64,000 nucleotides of DNA from Amborella trichopoda (Eukaryota; Streptophyta; Magnoliopsida; Amborellales; Amborellaceae). Location: NCBI RefSeq assembly GCF_000471905.2, contig NW_006500340.1:4181086-4245085 (forward strand). The letters are read 5' to 3'. Positions 1-13,880 of this stretch are shown in pieces. Below the pieces are notes generated by a model. The model saw nothing but the letters and a program-made list of their open reading frames with translations. It had not been told where the DNA came from and made no database searches. The stretch's first letter is position 1. Every line of letters begins with the position of its first letter. The position numbers were made by a program, and so were the translations under genes.

Positions 1-38
<38 letters not shown>

Positions 39-104
39 CCTCAGATATGGCCCTTGATAGAGCAGAATTATACGCACACATACACACACACACACGCACG
101 CACA
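1..104. repeat. TA and CA microsatellites in a PDS5 intron
   Basis: A (TA)n run fills about 1-34 and a (CA)n run with CG interruptions fills about 76-102. Both lie to the left of the last visible PDS5 exon, so they belong to an intron of that gene. No coding sequence is seen in 1-250. Confidence 0.85.
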
Positions 105-250
105 ATTGTCAACATCTAACCAATCAGACACTCAGAAAACTATTGCTGCAACAGAAATTTTCCCTCAACAAGACAAATACCTGAGACATGGATAGAAACT
201 AAATACTCAACTGAATCATGGGTCCATTTAAAACTACATGGAGGTCAAAC

Positions 251-3200
251 CTTGTATAGTACAGAGAGTGCCTTAAGTCCATCATCTTCAGTTACTGCAG
301 CAAGGGCTGGAACAGAATATTTGGCTTGCCTTCGTGTGCCCTCCAAACAGAGTCGTTCTAATAAAAGGTCAACTGAACTGCGAGAAACCGGATTAAAATA
401 TCAAAAAAGCTACTTACAAATAGATAAGATTTTCCGCTTTAAAATTCTTGAATTTTCCATAGTGTACCTGGAAGTCTTAACAAGTTGATCCCGGATGACT
501 CCACCAACCTTTGCAAGAACATGCACAATACCTTCTTTAATGTTGTCATCATCTTCTTTGAGAAGATGGACCAAAGATTCTTCTGTACCATTGAAAAGCG
601 ATGGAAAAAAACCTGAAAGAATCTAAAAAACACACCAATATTTCGGTACAAAGTAGGCATATATAGGGTTTTAGCATAGCCTTAAAATCAATCCAGCAAA
701 AAAAGGGAGGGGGAGGGAAAAAATGTAATCCTAACCAACATGCACAGGGAGCTAGATACCATCAGGAAACCATGGACAAGTACAATGATAGAGCACCATA
801 CTATCCAGAAAGTAACACAAGTTACCTCAAGAAGCTTCATGCAAGCACGAACAAGTTGCTGATTCTCGTCTCCTGAAGATTTATACATAACAACCTCCGA
901 CATGATCTCTTCTACAAGATCCTCATTGAAAGGTTCATAAGAACACTTGATTGAGAGTGTTCTCATGAAATCATACAGAGGGTGCTTGTCACCAAGGATC
1001 ATAAGCAAGTCAGCCTGCGATGGGTAAAGAATGAATAACTTGCTCATAATCTAAATTTACTAAATTTATAAGCCTGTAATCATCTATATGATGCATATCC
1101 AAGAGGAAATCATTTTACTCTGGAAGTGTCAAACTGAAACTTATTCAGTTCACTGCCTACTCCTACTGTGAAAAAGCTGAAGTAATATCAAATTTACCCG
1201 GGCGGTTGAAGCTTGGTGAGTACTAGTATGAGAATCAAGTAGGGTTGTCAAAATCTTCCAGATATTAGCATCTTTCAATTGATTAAAAGTTTCGAAACAC
1301 TCCTCTGCCTTTACAGGATCCTTAAATGAACGAGACATGGTTTTGAAGCAGCCTAAGATTCTCTTTTGGAGCTCAGGTGAACCATCATCCTGCATTACAC
1401 AACTATAGTCTAAGTTATATTTGTTTTGCCGCTGAACCTCGTTCTGTATTTATCTGTTCAAAAGACTAATGAACCTGATGCTTCAGTCTAAGAGATAGAT
1501 ATGCCTGCATCTCTTGCTGTAACCTGCAATTTAAGAGGAAATACCCTGAAAACCTGCCCAGTGTCTATCAAAACCAAGAAATGCAGGACATGTATCATAT
1601 GAGGGTCATTCGGAATTGCATTAATTTCATGAACAGAGGCTTCGGGGCTAACCTGTGCTTCTGTGCCAGGAGTTGCTCAAGAGCCTTCACATCAACCTTT
1701 TCAAATTTTGAAAAAGCCGTCACCCAATGTCTCACTTTCTCTTTATTTGAGAGCTCTAACGGGAACAATGAATCGGACAAAAGAATCTCAATTTCTTTGG
1801 ATCTGTAAAAGATATTGTTAGGAATTTCTCTTAATTATACTATCAACAAAATTTGGAGAACAAATGGGCTCATTATTTATTTATAAAAAAAATAAAAAAC
1901 AAACATATGCCCATAAATTCAATCCAGTCTCCAGGTAGACGTAAGCCAAACCATACTGCAGAAGGAACGTTGTCAAGATTTGATGCCCTACCTGAAATCC
2001 TTGTCATAAAAGCATCGCAATAGTTTTCCTGGAATCCAGTCATATTCACCATTTCCAATTAAATTATCCGAATCCTTCAGGCAATATAACCGGTATATTT
2101 CTGCTAGCCTTTCCATGGTATAACTTTTGACAACTATCTGGAATATTTCAAATAGATAGGAAAAAACTGTACATCAATCAAACCCTTTAAATATGTTGAA
2201 GCACAATAAAGAAATATGAATCTTTAAGTGTGAGCATAAGAAGAAGGGAAAAACATACAGATTTATCACGAAGACGCTCAGCAACAAGTCTAATAGTCTC
2301 AGTTGGAATAGATTTTAATGAAGAATTGGCCACATCACAAATTGCAGCTACAACTTCTTTCCGAACATTTTCATCATAGTCTAACAGTCGAGCACTGAGT
2401 GCAGCTGAAAAATGTGCATTAAAATGAGAGTAAAGTAATGTATCCAACACAATTAATCCTTCCCACAGATGAAGCTAAAACAACTCATGAAATTCCTTCT
2501 TACAGATAATTTCAGGCGCTTCAGTTCGAAATGGGTTTGACAGAAGACACTCTTTAACATGCTCAACAACAGATATTCGCACTTCCACTACTCTATCGGT
2601 TAGCCTTTTCAAAAACTCAGAGAAGAGTGGCAGATATGCTTGCGAGATGACATGTCCAGGTAAAGCAAACAAGCGTCCGAGTAGGTTCACTGATTTCAGC
2701 CGAACATCAAGCTGATCAGTCTGCAAAAGTTTAATTTTTCTTTACAATGTGAGAGGGCGACAAGCTTCTCATGTGTGACAACAATGGTTAATGGTAGAAC
2801 TTCTATAACAATCAAGCTTACCAACATGGTCAGAGAATCAAATATTGAAGACCAAATTATGTTATCTAATCTGAGAAGCAATAACGATAATGAAGCTCAT
2901 CATCAAAAGTAGCAAGTTACTTCATCAATTAATACAATTACAATCAAAAGATTAGAAATGGAAGAAAATAAAAAAAGTTAGTGGTATACTGGCCACAAAG
3001 GAGCATGACAAACAACAGAAAAGCAAGTGGTGTACTTCGTGAGTCATGTATTGATCGAATGAATCCACAAAGAATCTCTGGAGCACAACAATAAATGATA
3101 CCAATTTCATAATAATCAGACTCAACATCAATTAAACAGTTTCAGCACAAAGAAACATGAGAAAGAAGACAAAAGCTACCAGTAATTCTCCCGTCATGTA

Positions 3201-6200
3201 TGGGACGACCCCATGAAGAATCTCAGGAGCACAACGATATATATGATATATGATTTCATGATAATCAAGCTCATCATCAACAAAATGCTTGTCCCCCGAC
3301 AGTGCTGATATAAGGAATGGGTTAACATAAGGCTCAAGTTTTCCAGCACAGTGCTCTACAACATTCATAGCCAATCTCCTTGCAGCCAAAGAAACTTCCT
3401 ACATGACAAGTACCAAGACTGAATTAGCAACTATTTGCAAGTCCAATGAAAAACTCAAACTAGAACGAAAATCGCACATGTGAAAAACAATGAATCAGAT
3501 TACAAAAAGTGGAAACTCACATCTTTCCCCCGACCTAAGGCAGACAATAGAACAAGCAAGAGCTCATCCTGGATATCCTCGCTCTCATCTAAAAGAAGTA
3601 CCATGATTGTTTGCATGGACATTAAAACATTATCTAGATAATCATCTCTGCAACCCCAAGAAAAACTTCAATGAGAACATAATAAAGGCTTTAGTGATCA
3701 CAAGTTCTGATGTCGAAATAAAACAGAGAAAAAAAACCATGTCATAAGAAATTTTTTTGTTTTTTTATGTTGGTTAGTTAGAGACACAATTAAAGAACTG
3801 ATATATAAATATCTAATTGTATATCACTCTCACTAAAACAGAAAATTCCATTTGATTGTCCAGTTTAGAATTCAAATATACAACAGATGAATGACTGCAT
3901 ATTACCAAGTCACAAGCAATTCAACCATATGTCTAGCCAAATAGCATCATAATGTGATGCAAGACAAAAAATGGAGTAAATCAGCCCACTGCAAACAAAG
4001 TATGATAGTAGAAGTTTACAAACGCACTGGGTACTCCACCCACGCATTGCACACAGTTTACAAGGGTACTCCATTTTATGCATGTGCTGTATATTGACAC
4101 ATATTGACACACCCTGATATGGGTCCAGCATGCACTCTGTACATGCCAGAGAATTGGACATTCTGATATGAAGCATCCACACATCTGTCAGACGTGTCTA
4201 GTAATTAGAAAAGCCGTCAGTTTCTAAATTATATTATATTTCTCTTTTGTGGGACTTGAACTCAGAAACTTTCAGCAAAAGGGTAAATGACTCTACCACT
4301 ATGTTATCACCATTTATTGTTAACTATTTTATTAGTACTATTAAAAGTATCATTATTTGGAAAATAAACTATAAAAGAATCGAAACAAACGACTTATTTT
4401 ATGCATTCCCCACCATAAAACAGATCTTTTTTGTCCTTATTTTTAAAATTTTGCATAATTCTCTTTTTGTAACCTTTCTGGAATTCTCTACACAACTTAT
4501 ACACATTACATTTCTATAAAATTACTTGTACGAAGAGGTCGGGCTGTATTGGGTCTTCAGCCTAAAGTGCTATACACCTAAGACACGTGCAAGACAAAAC
4601 ATCAGCGTCGGCTTCTATGTACCACTGCTTGCACATGATGTTAATCGTCTCCTTCTGGCTTGCACAATCCATAGCATAGTAGAGGCCTATGCCCTTGATT
4701 TATCACCTTACAACATTTGCTCGTTAGATCCAAGCAAATCGCCTACATCCCTTAGCAAGCCACATTACATTGCATATAAGAACATTTGTATGAAGCATAT
4801 ACATGTCTGTAAGTGATATTGGTGTGCCGTTGCATGCCAATCTACCTTAAAAAGTAGAAATGCATTCACAAAGGGTAATTTAGGTTTGGAGAGGTGGAAA
4901 TCCACTGTAGTTCTGCAGCTTCCATCTTTTGCATACAGCAGTCAAAGCCAGGGTTAACCCAATCGTTGTCCAGGCCCTTTAAGTGTTAGAAGATAGGCAA
5001 AACACCGCCTTTTCACCTTGCTCTACATTAAGTTTAGAAAGGGCCCCGGCCCTCTTTCCAAATTGATTGTACAAACTAAATGGAGCAGTGGACTTATCAG
5101 AACTTAAAAAATGCGGTACTTTACATAACTTATTGCAAACACACCACTAGTCATGTAATAATGAGAAAAATTCAGTCATTTACCACGCAAAGACACCTTA
5201 TTAACTTGGGTAAGCAGTACTAAAGAATAAGAAAAATTCATTTCTGAGAATATTTTATTCGAGGGAAATATTGGTCTGATTTAAGGCAAAAACACTTGAT
5301 ATAGTAATTTTTCAAATGTGACAAAAGTACTAGTTGATCTAGTTCTTAGTATCATGAGTTGAGTCATGTGGGGCCGAATATTATAGATGTCACTCCAAGT
5401 AGTGCCACAATTAGATGTATGGGAGCTATGGAATCTATTCTATGTTTTACTTACTCAATATGTGTCTCTTGAATGCAGGGATATTTTTGAAGAATTAGTA
5501 TTTCCATACAGAACCATGAGGCACACATATCATGATTGTTGTTCGTTTGTTACTCAAGCATTCATCCTTCTCATATTAGGCCTATGTTCTCATTATTAGC
5601 CATGTAAAGCACTAGGTTGCAATTTCGAGTAAGACGCCACTCTGGGGAACTGGAGTAAACACTGGAAGTTTGAAGCTCATGACAAAAAGATAGTGAAAGT
5701 TCTCCAGAAGTTCGGACCTTTACTCTTTAACTTTGGTCACAGGCAACTAATAGGTGTTTGACAAGACATTATTTACCAGGGGAGAGAGAGAGAGAGAGAA
5801 TGTGGATAGTCTCAATCTTTGATGGCCCACCTATGCTCACTTCTTTTATTGTCCATTTTTCCAATGTTAGAATAACGTGGACAAAGGTGACTATATATCA
5901 AGTAGACCCATGTGTATAGAAAAGGCAATATGTACCAAGATCTCAACACTCAACAGACGACTGGAAAATAAGGGATACGACGGATATAAAGCATGCTTCC
6001 ACGTCGACTACCTACCTCCTTGTGCACATCAACCTTTGGAACCCAAGTTCTGGTTATCTGGTAATTAATGGAGAAAACCAAGCATTCTACTGCTTACTCA
6101 CAGCAACAGCTCTTGGACTATATTTGAAGCAATATAGGCTTACTGAACAGCCTAAAATATTCCGTTGCAGCCAACTTAACCTTCAAATGCATCTTATTCC

Positions 6201-9200
6201 CGCCCCACTTGCCCTTCAGTACTCTGCTCATAGCCAATCATCTAAGTCTCCGTTTGACCAAACTCAATAGAGAATATGGAATACATTGAAGTGTGATAAA
6301 CAAACCGCAGGTTCCATATTTTGCAATTGTGTATTCATTGCATCTCTTTTGCAATGGGCAAAAATCCAGGACAGACCTGAAATTTTGCCTACCATGATAT
6401 CGGGCATTCATAACGAAAGTAGTGGCTTACCATTTTGGGTAATTGAAGAAGCCAGTTGATATTATAAAATCATGACAATTTTGGATTTCCAATACCCCAA
6501 GCGTACTCGTTGGGATCTGAAGCAACATGGGAATGGAATAGGGAGCAGGAGGAGGGGACATCACAGGCTAGAAGATCCCTATGGTTGGGGATTTGGTCCG
6601 TATAATGCATATGTTATGGATCGTGATCCCCAAATATTAGGGATCTCAATCCCAGTCTTTAAGGGATCTCGATCCCGACCTTTTTCCATTTCAAACCCTA
6701 ATGTTTGGAATTTTGCTCTCAGCCCTAAAAAACATATATAGTCTAGGACTATACATACTCTTCAAAGTAAGGATCTCTTTGCTCATACAATGAAGAATTA
6801 CGACTGCATTAAAAGTATAGTAGTTCTACTTCTTTTTTAACATTAAAAGTATAGTTGCATTGCTAGCTGATTATAAATAAAGAAAAACATCAGTTTGGTA
6901 ATTATCTTCGGCTTTAAAGCGGGGATTGGGATCCCTAACAATGATTGTCGAGATCCCAAAATTAACAATGGTTGTCGAGATACCAAAATTTAAAATTCGA
7001 GATTCATTGAAGATCCCTTTCCCAGAGCGCCAGAGCAATATTCCAGTGGGCAATTGCCAGCGAGGTTGGGAGTTCCCAGCAACTATGATCTTGAAAATTT
7101 CAAAGATATTAGGAGCCATCAAACAGACTCTTTAAAATCACAGCAACAGAACTGCTCTCATCAATAGGACCTTATTCTTTTATCATATTCATCATGAACC
7201 AGAATAACAACCTAAGTCACCACTTGCTAATCTCAAATGGGAAAAATGCTATCCAGGGCAACATCAGATATACCAGATATGGCAGAACCAGATACACTAG
7301 ATATACCAGGATTCCAATCGAGTTCTGAATAACAAGAACACCAACATCCCCCTATCCCTATGGAGAAAACGTACATGCAGGAAAATTCATATCCAAATTC
7401 CTCATCCCATCAAAGAGGATCAAACTTCATCTTCATTGAGCTCAATGACACTAAGCATTCTTCTAAAATAATTGATACTTTGAATCACATCTGCAGGTAT
7501 CAAGCACTTAGCCCTCTCGGATTCACAATCCATTTGGAACTAGTACATGCTCAATGCCATCCAGTAAGAACAGATCTAATCAACTCTACTCCAAATCAAC
7601 TAACTCATAAAATCTCATAGTCCATATTTTAGCTGGATTATGGAGGTAATGAACCCCATATATTCTAAAATGATTGATACTTTGAATCACATCTGCAGGG
7701 TGACACTTAGCCCTCTCGGATTCACAATCCATTTGGAACTAGTACATGCTCAATTCCATCCAGTAAGAACAGAGATCTAATCAACTCTACTCCAAATCAA
7801 CTAACTCATAAAATCTCATAGTCCATATTTTAGCTGGATTATGGAGGTAATGAACTCCATATCTCTGATGCCCAACACCAAACAATAAACCCAAAAAAAA
7901 AGAGGAGGAAAAGTAACATGAAGGTATCTGGCAATCCAGGCAATTGGGTAAGGCGATCTGTGATTACGCATTTTCACAAAAGCAAGGCCCTAGCATTATA
8001 GCATCTAACTCAATCCCAATTTCCATATCAAGCAAGTTGATATTGCAGTCGATAAAAGCTACATGGCCGAGTCTAGCTGAAAATGAATGAGCTTGGCTCA
8101 TGGAGCTTGACAAGCAAAAGGACATCATTATTAATATATGCACAAAAGGTACTTGGTCTAAATTCATTGATGCTGTATTATATAGTTTAGGAAGAGATAA
8201 AAAACCCTGTCGAAGTTCAAAACCCGCAACTCACATCAGCATTTGAGCAAGTCTTGAGATGAATCTTAAGAGTGACACTGAGCCTTAGCCATGTCCAAAT
8301 GACTTGACCAAGACTAAGAAGGGTGCTGATCCCAGTCGACTTCGGCTCATATTTTTAATTTTATCTTTTAGCCATTAAAATGCTCCAGCTTCAGCAGATA
8401 TGCATCTCCAACTTTGGATGATGACATTCTGCCACATGGCCAGACTATGCATCTCAGAGAGACACTAGCTACAATAGAAATTCTAGGTAAGTAGTTATCA
8501 ATCTTAATATTTCTAGTTTTAACTTATAACCATTAGAAAGCTGCAGCTTCCGTAAAGTATGTATCCTCAAGAGAATGAGCTACAATATCTACATCTAATT
8601 TCAACCATCAGAATGCTCCAGCTTCAGAATAGTCAATTGTCAACAGGTATGACCTTTAAAATAAAACTCAAAAGCAAGCCAAGAAAATTATTGATACTAT
8701 CATGGAGGTGTAAAATCTCTGGAAGTTGTATAGAATAGAAACCAGGTGTACCTGGCAACAGAAAGAAAGGTTCTGAACATATCATTAACTAAATCATCAC
8801 ACTCCAGATCAAGCATAACAACGAACGATCTATATCTCGCAACAGTCTCTAGAATAGCAACCCTTCTCCCAAATGATGGACCATTCGTATCACCCAATCC
8901 TCCAAATATAGCAACAATCAACCGAAATATGTCCTGAAAAAATAACAAACCAAAGCATATTTAAATATGGCAACATGGCATTGATATGAGAATTCCATGC
9001 AGTTCCACATAAGTGGTAGAAAATAAAGTGAATTTCATTCAAAAGGCAGTTAACCTTTCTCAAGAAAGAATGGTACCCTTAGAACATCATCACTGTATGG
9101 CGCTTCAGGTGCAGTGATTCTGGTTATTTCGCATATGCAAGTCGCTACGAGGAGCTTGACATCCTTGTCTGAGTGTTTCAAAAGTTCGGGTTTCACAATA

Positions 9201-12200
9201 GCATTGAGGCATGGCTGCATTGACTCTAATAAGGATTGGGATGGTGATTGATCCAGCTCAGAGAGACAAGTGGCAGCTTGCTACAAAAGAAATGACAGAG
9301 GATTAAGACAAGCATAATTTTGATTGTGTGATTACCATGATGGTTATTTAACGAATTAATGCACTGATATTCTACCACCTATGAAAGAGTTATAATCCAT
9401 ATCACCTGTAAGCAATTCAGAGACAGAACACACAAATATTATTATTTCCACAACACAAGTCAGTCAGTTTAGGAACAAAAAGAAGGAAATTTGAACCATT
9501 TTCTGCATAAAATGATGGTGAATGTATGAACTTTTTGTTCATGGATATATGTAAATGCTCTGCTAAGAAATATGGCTCCTCCAAGAATTACTCCCTAGTC
9601 ACTGTAAAACCATTTATCATGGCATTTGCCACATATCTACATCGTAATGCTAAGCAACAAACACTAAGCCAAGAAGAGTGAAATCTTCTTATATTCCAGC
9701 CCAGAATCAGGTGACTCTAAGGATTCAGAGTCCATCAGCACTTGAATCTCATTCAATGCTTGCGAATTCCTAAACAAGCAAGACAGCACTTATGCATGAT
9801 CCAATATCCTCCTTTTTCTTTTTTCTTTTTTTTTTGGTAGTTAGGTTCCCTGATATACAGGACACACACATACAAATACAAAGTAATATATTGTTGGCTC
9901 CTGTATGAACACAAATGACATGCGATACCAGATTAATATGAATACAGGAAGCATTGATTAGGTAATTGACCCATTATTATGGTTACTGGCATGCAACATA
10001 CTCCCAAGAGCCTCTCCAAAATTCCCAATCTTTCCACAACCAAGAGTTCTACATGAGACCCATGTTTTCTCAATTAGTAATCTGCCAAGGAGTATACTCC
10101 TCTCCAAAATGTACCTCTAACAACCCAATCTCTTGACCACTTCCTTGTCAACCATCTTTCTGACACCCACAAACTTTTGGAATATCTGAGACATAATGCA
10201 AAATGTACTCGCCACAGGTCAAGAAAAATCACCAATCTTCGTCAATTTAAGCAACTCACTCGACAAAGATAGAGTGGGCACCTTCCTAAAATTGTATGAA
10301 AGAATAAAGTTGAGTGACAATGATGCACATGAGGGGGTTTGATCAGTGAAAAATGAAAAACATGGATCTTACCCAAAAGAAAACCTGTGTGCCTCAACAA
10401 ATTTGACATTCAACATTTATAACATCTCCTCAGACACCTTTATTCAGCCACCTAGACAGAAAGTAAAAAACTTTACTCATCCGACTCGCCAGAAAGAAGC
10501 CTTTATTCATCATCTGCTTCAAACACAGATAATTAACGCGTGCCCATGAACATGCTTCAAATCAGAACTTTCATGGAGACAGGATCAGGACGCATGCTTC
10601 TCCAATGAACCAGACATATAGCATCCTAAACTTTCTTCATTCTAAAAGGATATCTCCAGCAACTTTTACAGTTGGCAACCATTGTAAGTAACTTTCAAAG
10701 TCACTAACACTTTTAAGTCAAAAGAGCAACACTGCTCCTCCACTCTGATGTATACTCTTTATCACGTTATGTTCAACTTTTTTTTTTTCTTTTTCTTTTT
10801 TTCTTTTTTTTTTTCTTTTTTTTTTTTTTAGAATGTTAACCTTTTATGTTCAACTTTTTGCAAGTGATATCAGCAAATAATATGCAGAACCCATAAAGTT
10901 GGGATAAAGCTCAGCATGATGACGACATCAATAAATAGTGTACAGTTCCTACAAAATTGTCCAACTAGTCCCTTCATATTTCTACAGCCCTTAAAAACTA
11001 TCTTGTTACTGGATTGTGAGAGAGCAAAGTTCACTTCTCAGACACATCATATTTGATCGCATCTTTCCTGTGAATGGTAGACATCTCACATGAATCAGTA
11101 TCAACGCATTAAACAGGAAAATTTGACCTCTTTGAAAATAGATGCCCACAAACAAGGCCATCGCACCTGCTCCTTGTCACTACAGATATGCAGCTCTCAT
11201 TCTAACGAATTTCAGGTGGCAACATTCCCTCCAAAAATTTGAGATAGCAACATTTTCTTCAACTTGCAAGCCAGTAAGAAATCTAAAACACCTTCCACTG
11301 GCTTCTTGTTTTGGAAATAGTTTTTTACAAGTTAAAAAATATAGAGATGCATATATTTCTACAGAAATTTCTCACATCAACCACGACAACCCGCCCTTTC
11401 TGCTGGCACAGTTGTTGCTTCTACAAGTATGGGTTGGATTTCTATTGAACAGAAAAAATAGGGCATCCTAGAATTTCTTAATTGGTTCGTGTCTATACTA
11501 AAGATTATTAACTAAATGAACAACTCCAGCTATATTCCATATGGGGTAAATATGTCGTTTCCAGTGATTTTTAATTGAGTGATATCTCCCCTAGTTCTGG
11601 GTCTTCTTGGTTAACTATGATGTAAATTTCTTAGCGACTTGTTACTAATTAGACATCCAAGAAACTATATCCATACTCACTACAGTAAAGACACTTGATT
11701 CTGAGTACTGCTATGCAATTGCCTCATACAGACAGTAATAAGAAAATAAAACTACATATGCTTCAGATTTGCTAAAACTTGCTTCAAGCTTCTGGATTGG
11801 TTTCTCAGACAAGTGTTATTAGAGATAAGTACTCAAGATGTAAATTTTAAAGATGTCATTTCATTAAATCATCATTGTCAAAGCCCTTTCCCAACTAATT
11901 GGGGACCATTCCATCAAATAAATTAAGTATAAATGGAATTAACAGAAAATGAACTGGTTCTCGTGTGTAATCTAAAATTCATGCAGATTTTTTATTACTT
12001 ATCAGATATTTGGCAGTAACTATGATGCTCAAATTTAAACTTTTACTACATCAAACCCAGACTATAGTTCCAAAAAAAACTTCAAGTATGGGCATATAAA
12101 CATAAATCTGCAATTTTCTAGAATGCACGCTAAACTTCAAACTGATTTCCCTCATATGCTCCATATCATCCATAAAAACCCCATCTTTCCAACAAAATTA

Positions 12201-12476
12201 AGGAAAAAACATAAATATCCTCTCCTTTCCACAATTATAAACACCAACAACTGCTTGAAAATGCACGAAGCACACACTTTTCAAAATCAGTACTGAAACT
12301 TCAAAGGAAGCTACCAAAATCCATTAAACTTAGAAAAGAAAAAAAAATATCAGTAATAAGCCAAATTACAAGAAATCACTAACCTTTAGAAGCTTGATGA
12401 GTGAATCCTTCGATGATGGAGGGTTCTCAAGCTTCGTGCCCGCTTCTTTGAGCCGCTGTGGGAGTTGATGTCCCAT
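251..12476 (-). CDS. PDS5: Sister-chromatid cohesion protein PDS5 homolog, 5' half (gene runs off left edge)
   Basis: PDS5 is a HEAT-repeat protein that binds cohesin on chromosomes and controls its loading, release and repair functions. Exons on the minus strand, in gene order: 12384-12476, 9077-9280, 8752-8933, 3521-3647, 3180-3398, 2504-2720, 2259-2404, 1992-2137, 1653-1802, 1475-1523, 1198-1389, 826-1014, 468-622 and 251-377. They sum to 2196 nt, exactly 732 codons in one open frame, and every junction is GT-AG. The start codon opens MGHQLPQRLKEAGTKLE, the plant PDS5 N-terminus. Other family blocks are GPSFGRRVAILET, LDLECDDLVNDMF, FLKRLTDRVVEVR, LLDYDENVRK and QLKDANIWKILT. The stretch resembles Arabidopsis PDS5A from its first residue to about residue 730; that protein is about 1600 residues, so roughly half is outside the window. 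The third intron is 5.1 kb and the first 3.1 kb. Exon 13 uses the acceptor at 623-624; the nearer CAG at 613-615 would break the frame. Which PDS5 paralog this is cannot be said. Confidence 0.95.
6480..7130. repeat. Dispersed repeat, copy 1 (second copy near 47.2 kb, inverted)
   Basis: The segment is rich in the motif GGGATC and its complement (for example near 6645, 6665, 6928 and 6950). The part around 6555-6600 contains CTAGAAGATCCCTATGG. Its reverse complement matches 47275-47320 (ccataGGGAGCTTCTAGCC), with further similarity on both sides. Two copies in opposite orientation, one inside an intron, indicate a mobile repeat. The family is not identified and the borders are approximate. Confidence 0.45.
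7461..7862. repeat. Tandem duplication, unit about 202 bp, two copies
   Basis: The unit starting TTCTAAAATAATTGATAC at 7461 recurs at 7663 with only a few substitutions and small indels. Both copies contain GAATCACATCTGCAGG, CATTTGGAACTAGTACATGC and TTTTAGCTGGATTATGG at the same spacing. It is non-coding and lies in PDS5 intron 3. The high identity points to a recent duplication. Confidence 0.9.
9281..12383 (-). other. PDS5 intron 1 (3.1 kb)
   Basis: This intron separates the 31-codon first exon from exon 2, both in phase 0. It contains long T-rich tracts near 9810-9835 and 10778-10830 and a short retrotransposon tail at 11868-11925. Open frames inside it show no family similarity. Nothing else is recognised. 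Confidence 0.85.
11868..11925 (-). mobile_element. Short RTE-like LINE 3' tail
   Basis: The text CAAAGCCCTTTCCCAACTAA followed by TTGGGGACC is the complement of a sequence widespread at the 3' ends of plant non-LTR retrotransposons: a TTGGG-AAGGCTTTG motif followed by a short trinucleotide tail. The element is inserted so that its 3' end faces left. Only the last few tens of bases are recognisable. The RTE label is from memory of the motif. Confidence 0.45.
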
Positions 12477-12660
12477 TTTTTGAGCTAAAATTTAGCTTCT
12501 TCCGCAATTTCTAGGGCAAAATTCATGGAATTTGCAGAGGAAATGGATTTTAGGGCTGGAGAAAGTGAAAGAGTTTAAAGAGTAAACGAGATCACATGAG
12601 AGGTTAAGTTTTATAATGACTTGTTCATCGATCGGACCAGATTGCGTATTTATATATGAC
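12477..12660 (-). promoter_or_regulatory. PDS5 5' leader and TATA-like box
   Basis: On the minus strand a TATATAAATA box lies at 12647-12656, about 170 bases upstream of the ATG at 12476. That leaves room for a 5' leader of roughly 140 bases. The leader contains no upstream ATG close to the start that would obviously compete. Confidence 0.5.
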
Positions 12661-13880
12661 ATACGTCGCTAAGTCCCGTACTTTAGTGTGCCTGAACTAA
12701 AACTTAAGTATGACGAAACTACCCCTAACTTCTCAGTAAAATAACTAAAATAAGCTCACCCTATTTTGTTTTTTTTTTTTTTCTTTTTCTTTTTTCTTTT
12801 TTCTTTTTTTATAAGGCCTTTCCTGAAAAACTATCAAAAAATATTCATTTAAGATTAGAGTGCATTAAGATCCCATTTTCTTTAAAGAAAAATAAATTGA
12901 TATGGCTATCAAAATAAGTAAAGCCTCATCTTATAACCTATCTAAAATTACAATTCAATCATTGGAAAACCTTTACATCGATTCTCTCGGCTTGAACATT
13001 ATGATTTTGAATAAAAAATTAGATTTCAAGCACTATAAATAGTGTATATCGTAACAAATTATTTAGACTATCCATTTCATTCTAAAAAAAAATGTTCACC
13101 TATTTGCAAGATTTGTCAATTTTTTTAGTTTCAAATTTTTTTATCGGTGATGGAAATTAATTTTAGAGCCATCATGAAGATTTCCATTGTTGAAAGTGCT
13201 TTCTGAACTGGGATTTGAGATGAGGCTTTATTTTGTTTCATAAAGCCTAGGCTTTATAGAAACTTCATTCTTCTTTTAAACAAATTTCATTTCATAAAAA
13301 TACCTTATTGAAAAACTTGTTAAAAATTTTCAATCAAACTGAACACTATATTTTTTTATTAATGAGTTTTATCCCCTCTACAAATGGAACATTATATATT
13401 TTTTTATTAATTAGTTTTATCCCCTCTTCAAACGGACCTTTTTGTCTACCCAAAAAATAAAAAACAAAAATAAAAGGGATTTGTTTTCTTAAACTTGGGT
13501 AAATTCAGCTGCAATTGCATTTGCTTCCAATTTAGCTTAGTTATTTAAACGGGGTATATTATATTTAGCGGCAAGTATATACTATAGCATGGCCCTTAGG
13601 GAAAGTCTTCGAATTTAGACAATGGTTATTGGATTGGACCATGAAGATGTGTTTGAGAATAGAGCTTGAACAAGGGTGTCCTATTTGCACAATCCAATGC
13701 TTGTTGACTCATGGATGCATGCATGTGGAGTATGTTCCCTAATGAGTATGAGAATAAAGCATTTAGTCGAGTAGCTTGTTTTAAAAAAAAAAAAATTTGT
13801 CAGGGTACTGAATATAGTGAAATTTATGCTAATAGCCATATAAATTAAAAGTTCGATTTTTTGTCATACTTTTTATCAAA
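12661..13880. other. AT-rich intergenic DNA
   Basis: No gene is seen. There are T-rich tracts at 12768-12811. A short diverged tandem duplication of about 50 bp lies at roughly 13347-13432; the phrase GTTTTATCCCCTCT occurs twice, each time after a TTTTTTTATTAAT run. Confidence 0.7.

Larger units (their letters stand above)
3648..8751 (-). other. PDS5 intron 3 (5.1 kb), repeat-bearing
   Basis: This interval separates PDS5 exons 3 and 4. The codon split across it (AG + A, arginine) joins correctly, and the flanking protein reads FLSVAR then DDYLDNVLMSMQT, as in other PDS5 proteins, so no exon is hidden here. It holds a GA run near 5780-5798, a dispersed repeat at about 6480-7130 and a tandem duplication at 7461-7862. 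The rest shows no feature I recognise. Confidence 0.85.

Noticed and set aside
468..613. Alternative PDS5 exon 13 starting after the CAG at 613-615
   Set aside because: It gives 145 nt and shifts the frame (VFFHRFS). Using the TAG at 623-624 gives ILSGFFPSLFNG, which fits the PDS5 family and keeps the frame.
1873..2058. Open frame FQENYCDAFMTRISG on the minus strand
   Set aside because: It overlaps PDS5 exon 8 in the wrong frame; the correct frame reads GEYDWIPGKLLRCFYDKDF, as in other PDS5 proteins.
4247..4330. tRNA-like or SINE-like text (GGGACTTGAACTCAG)
   Set aside because: The required A and B boxes and a cloverleaf could not be built; it looks like chance similarity.
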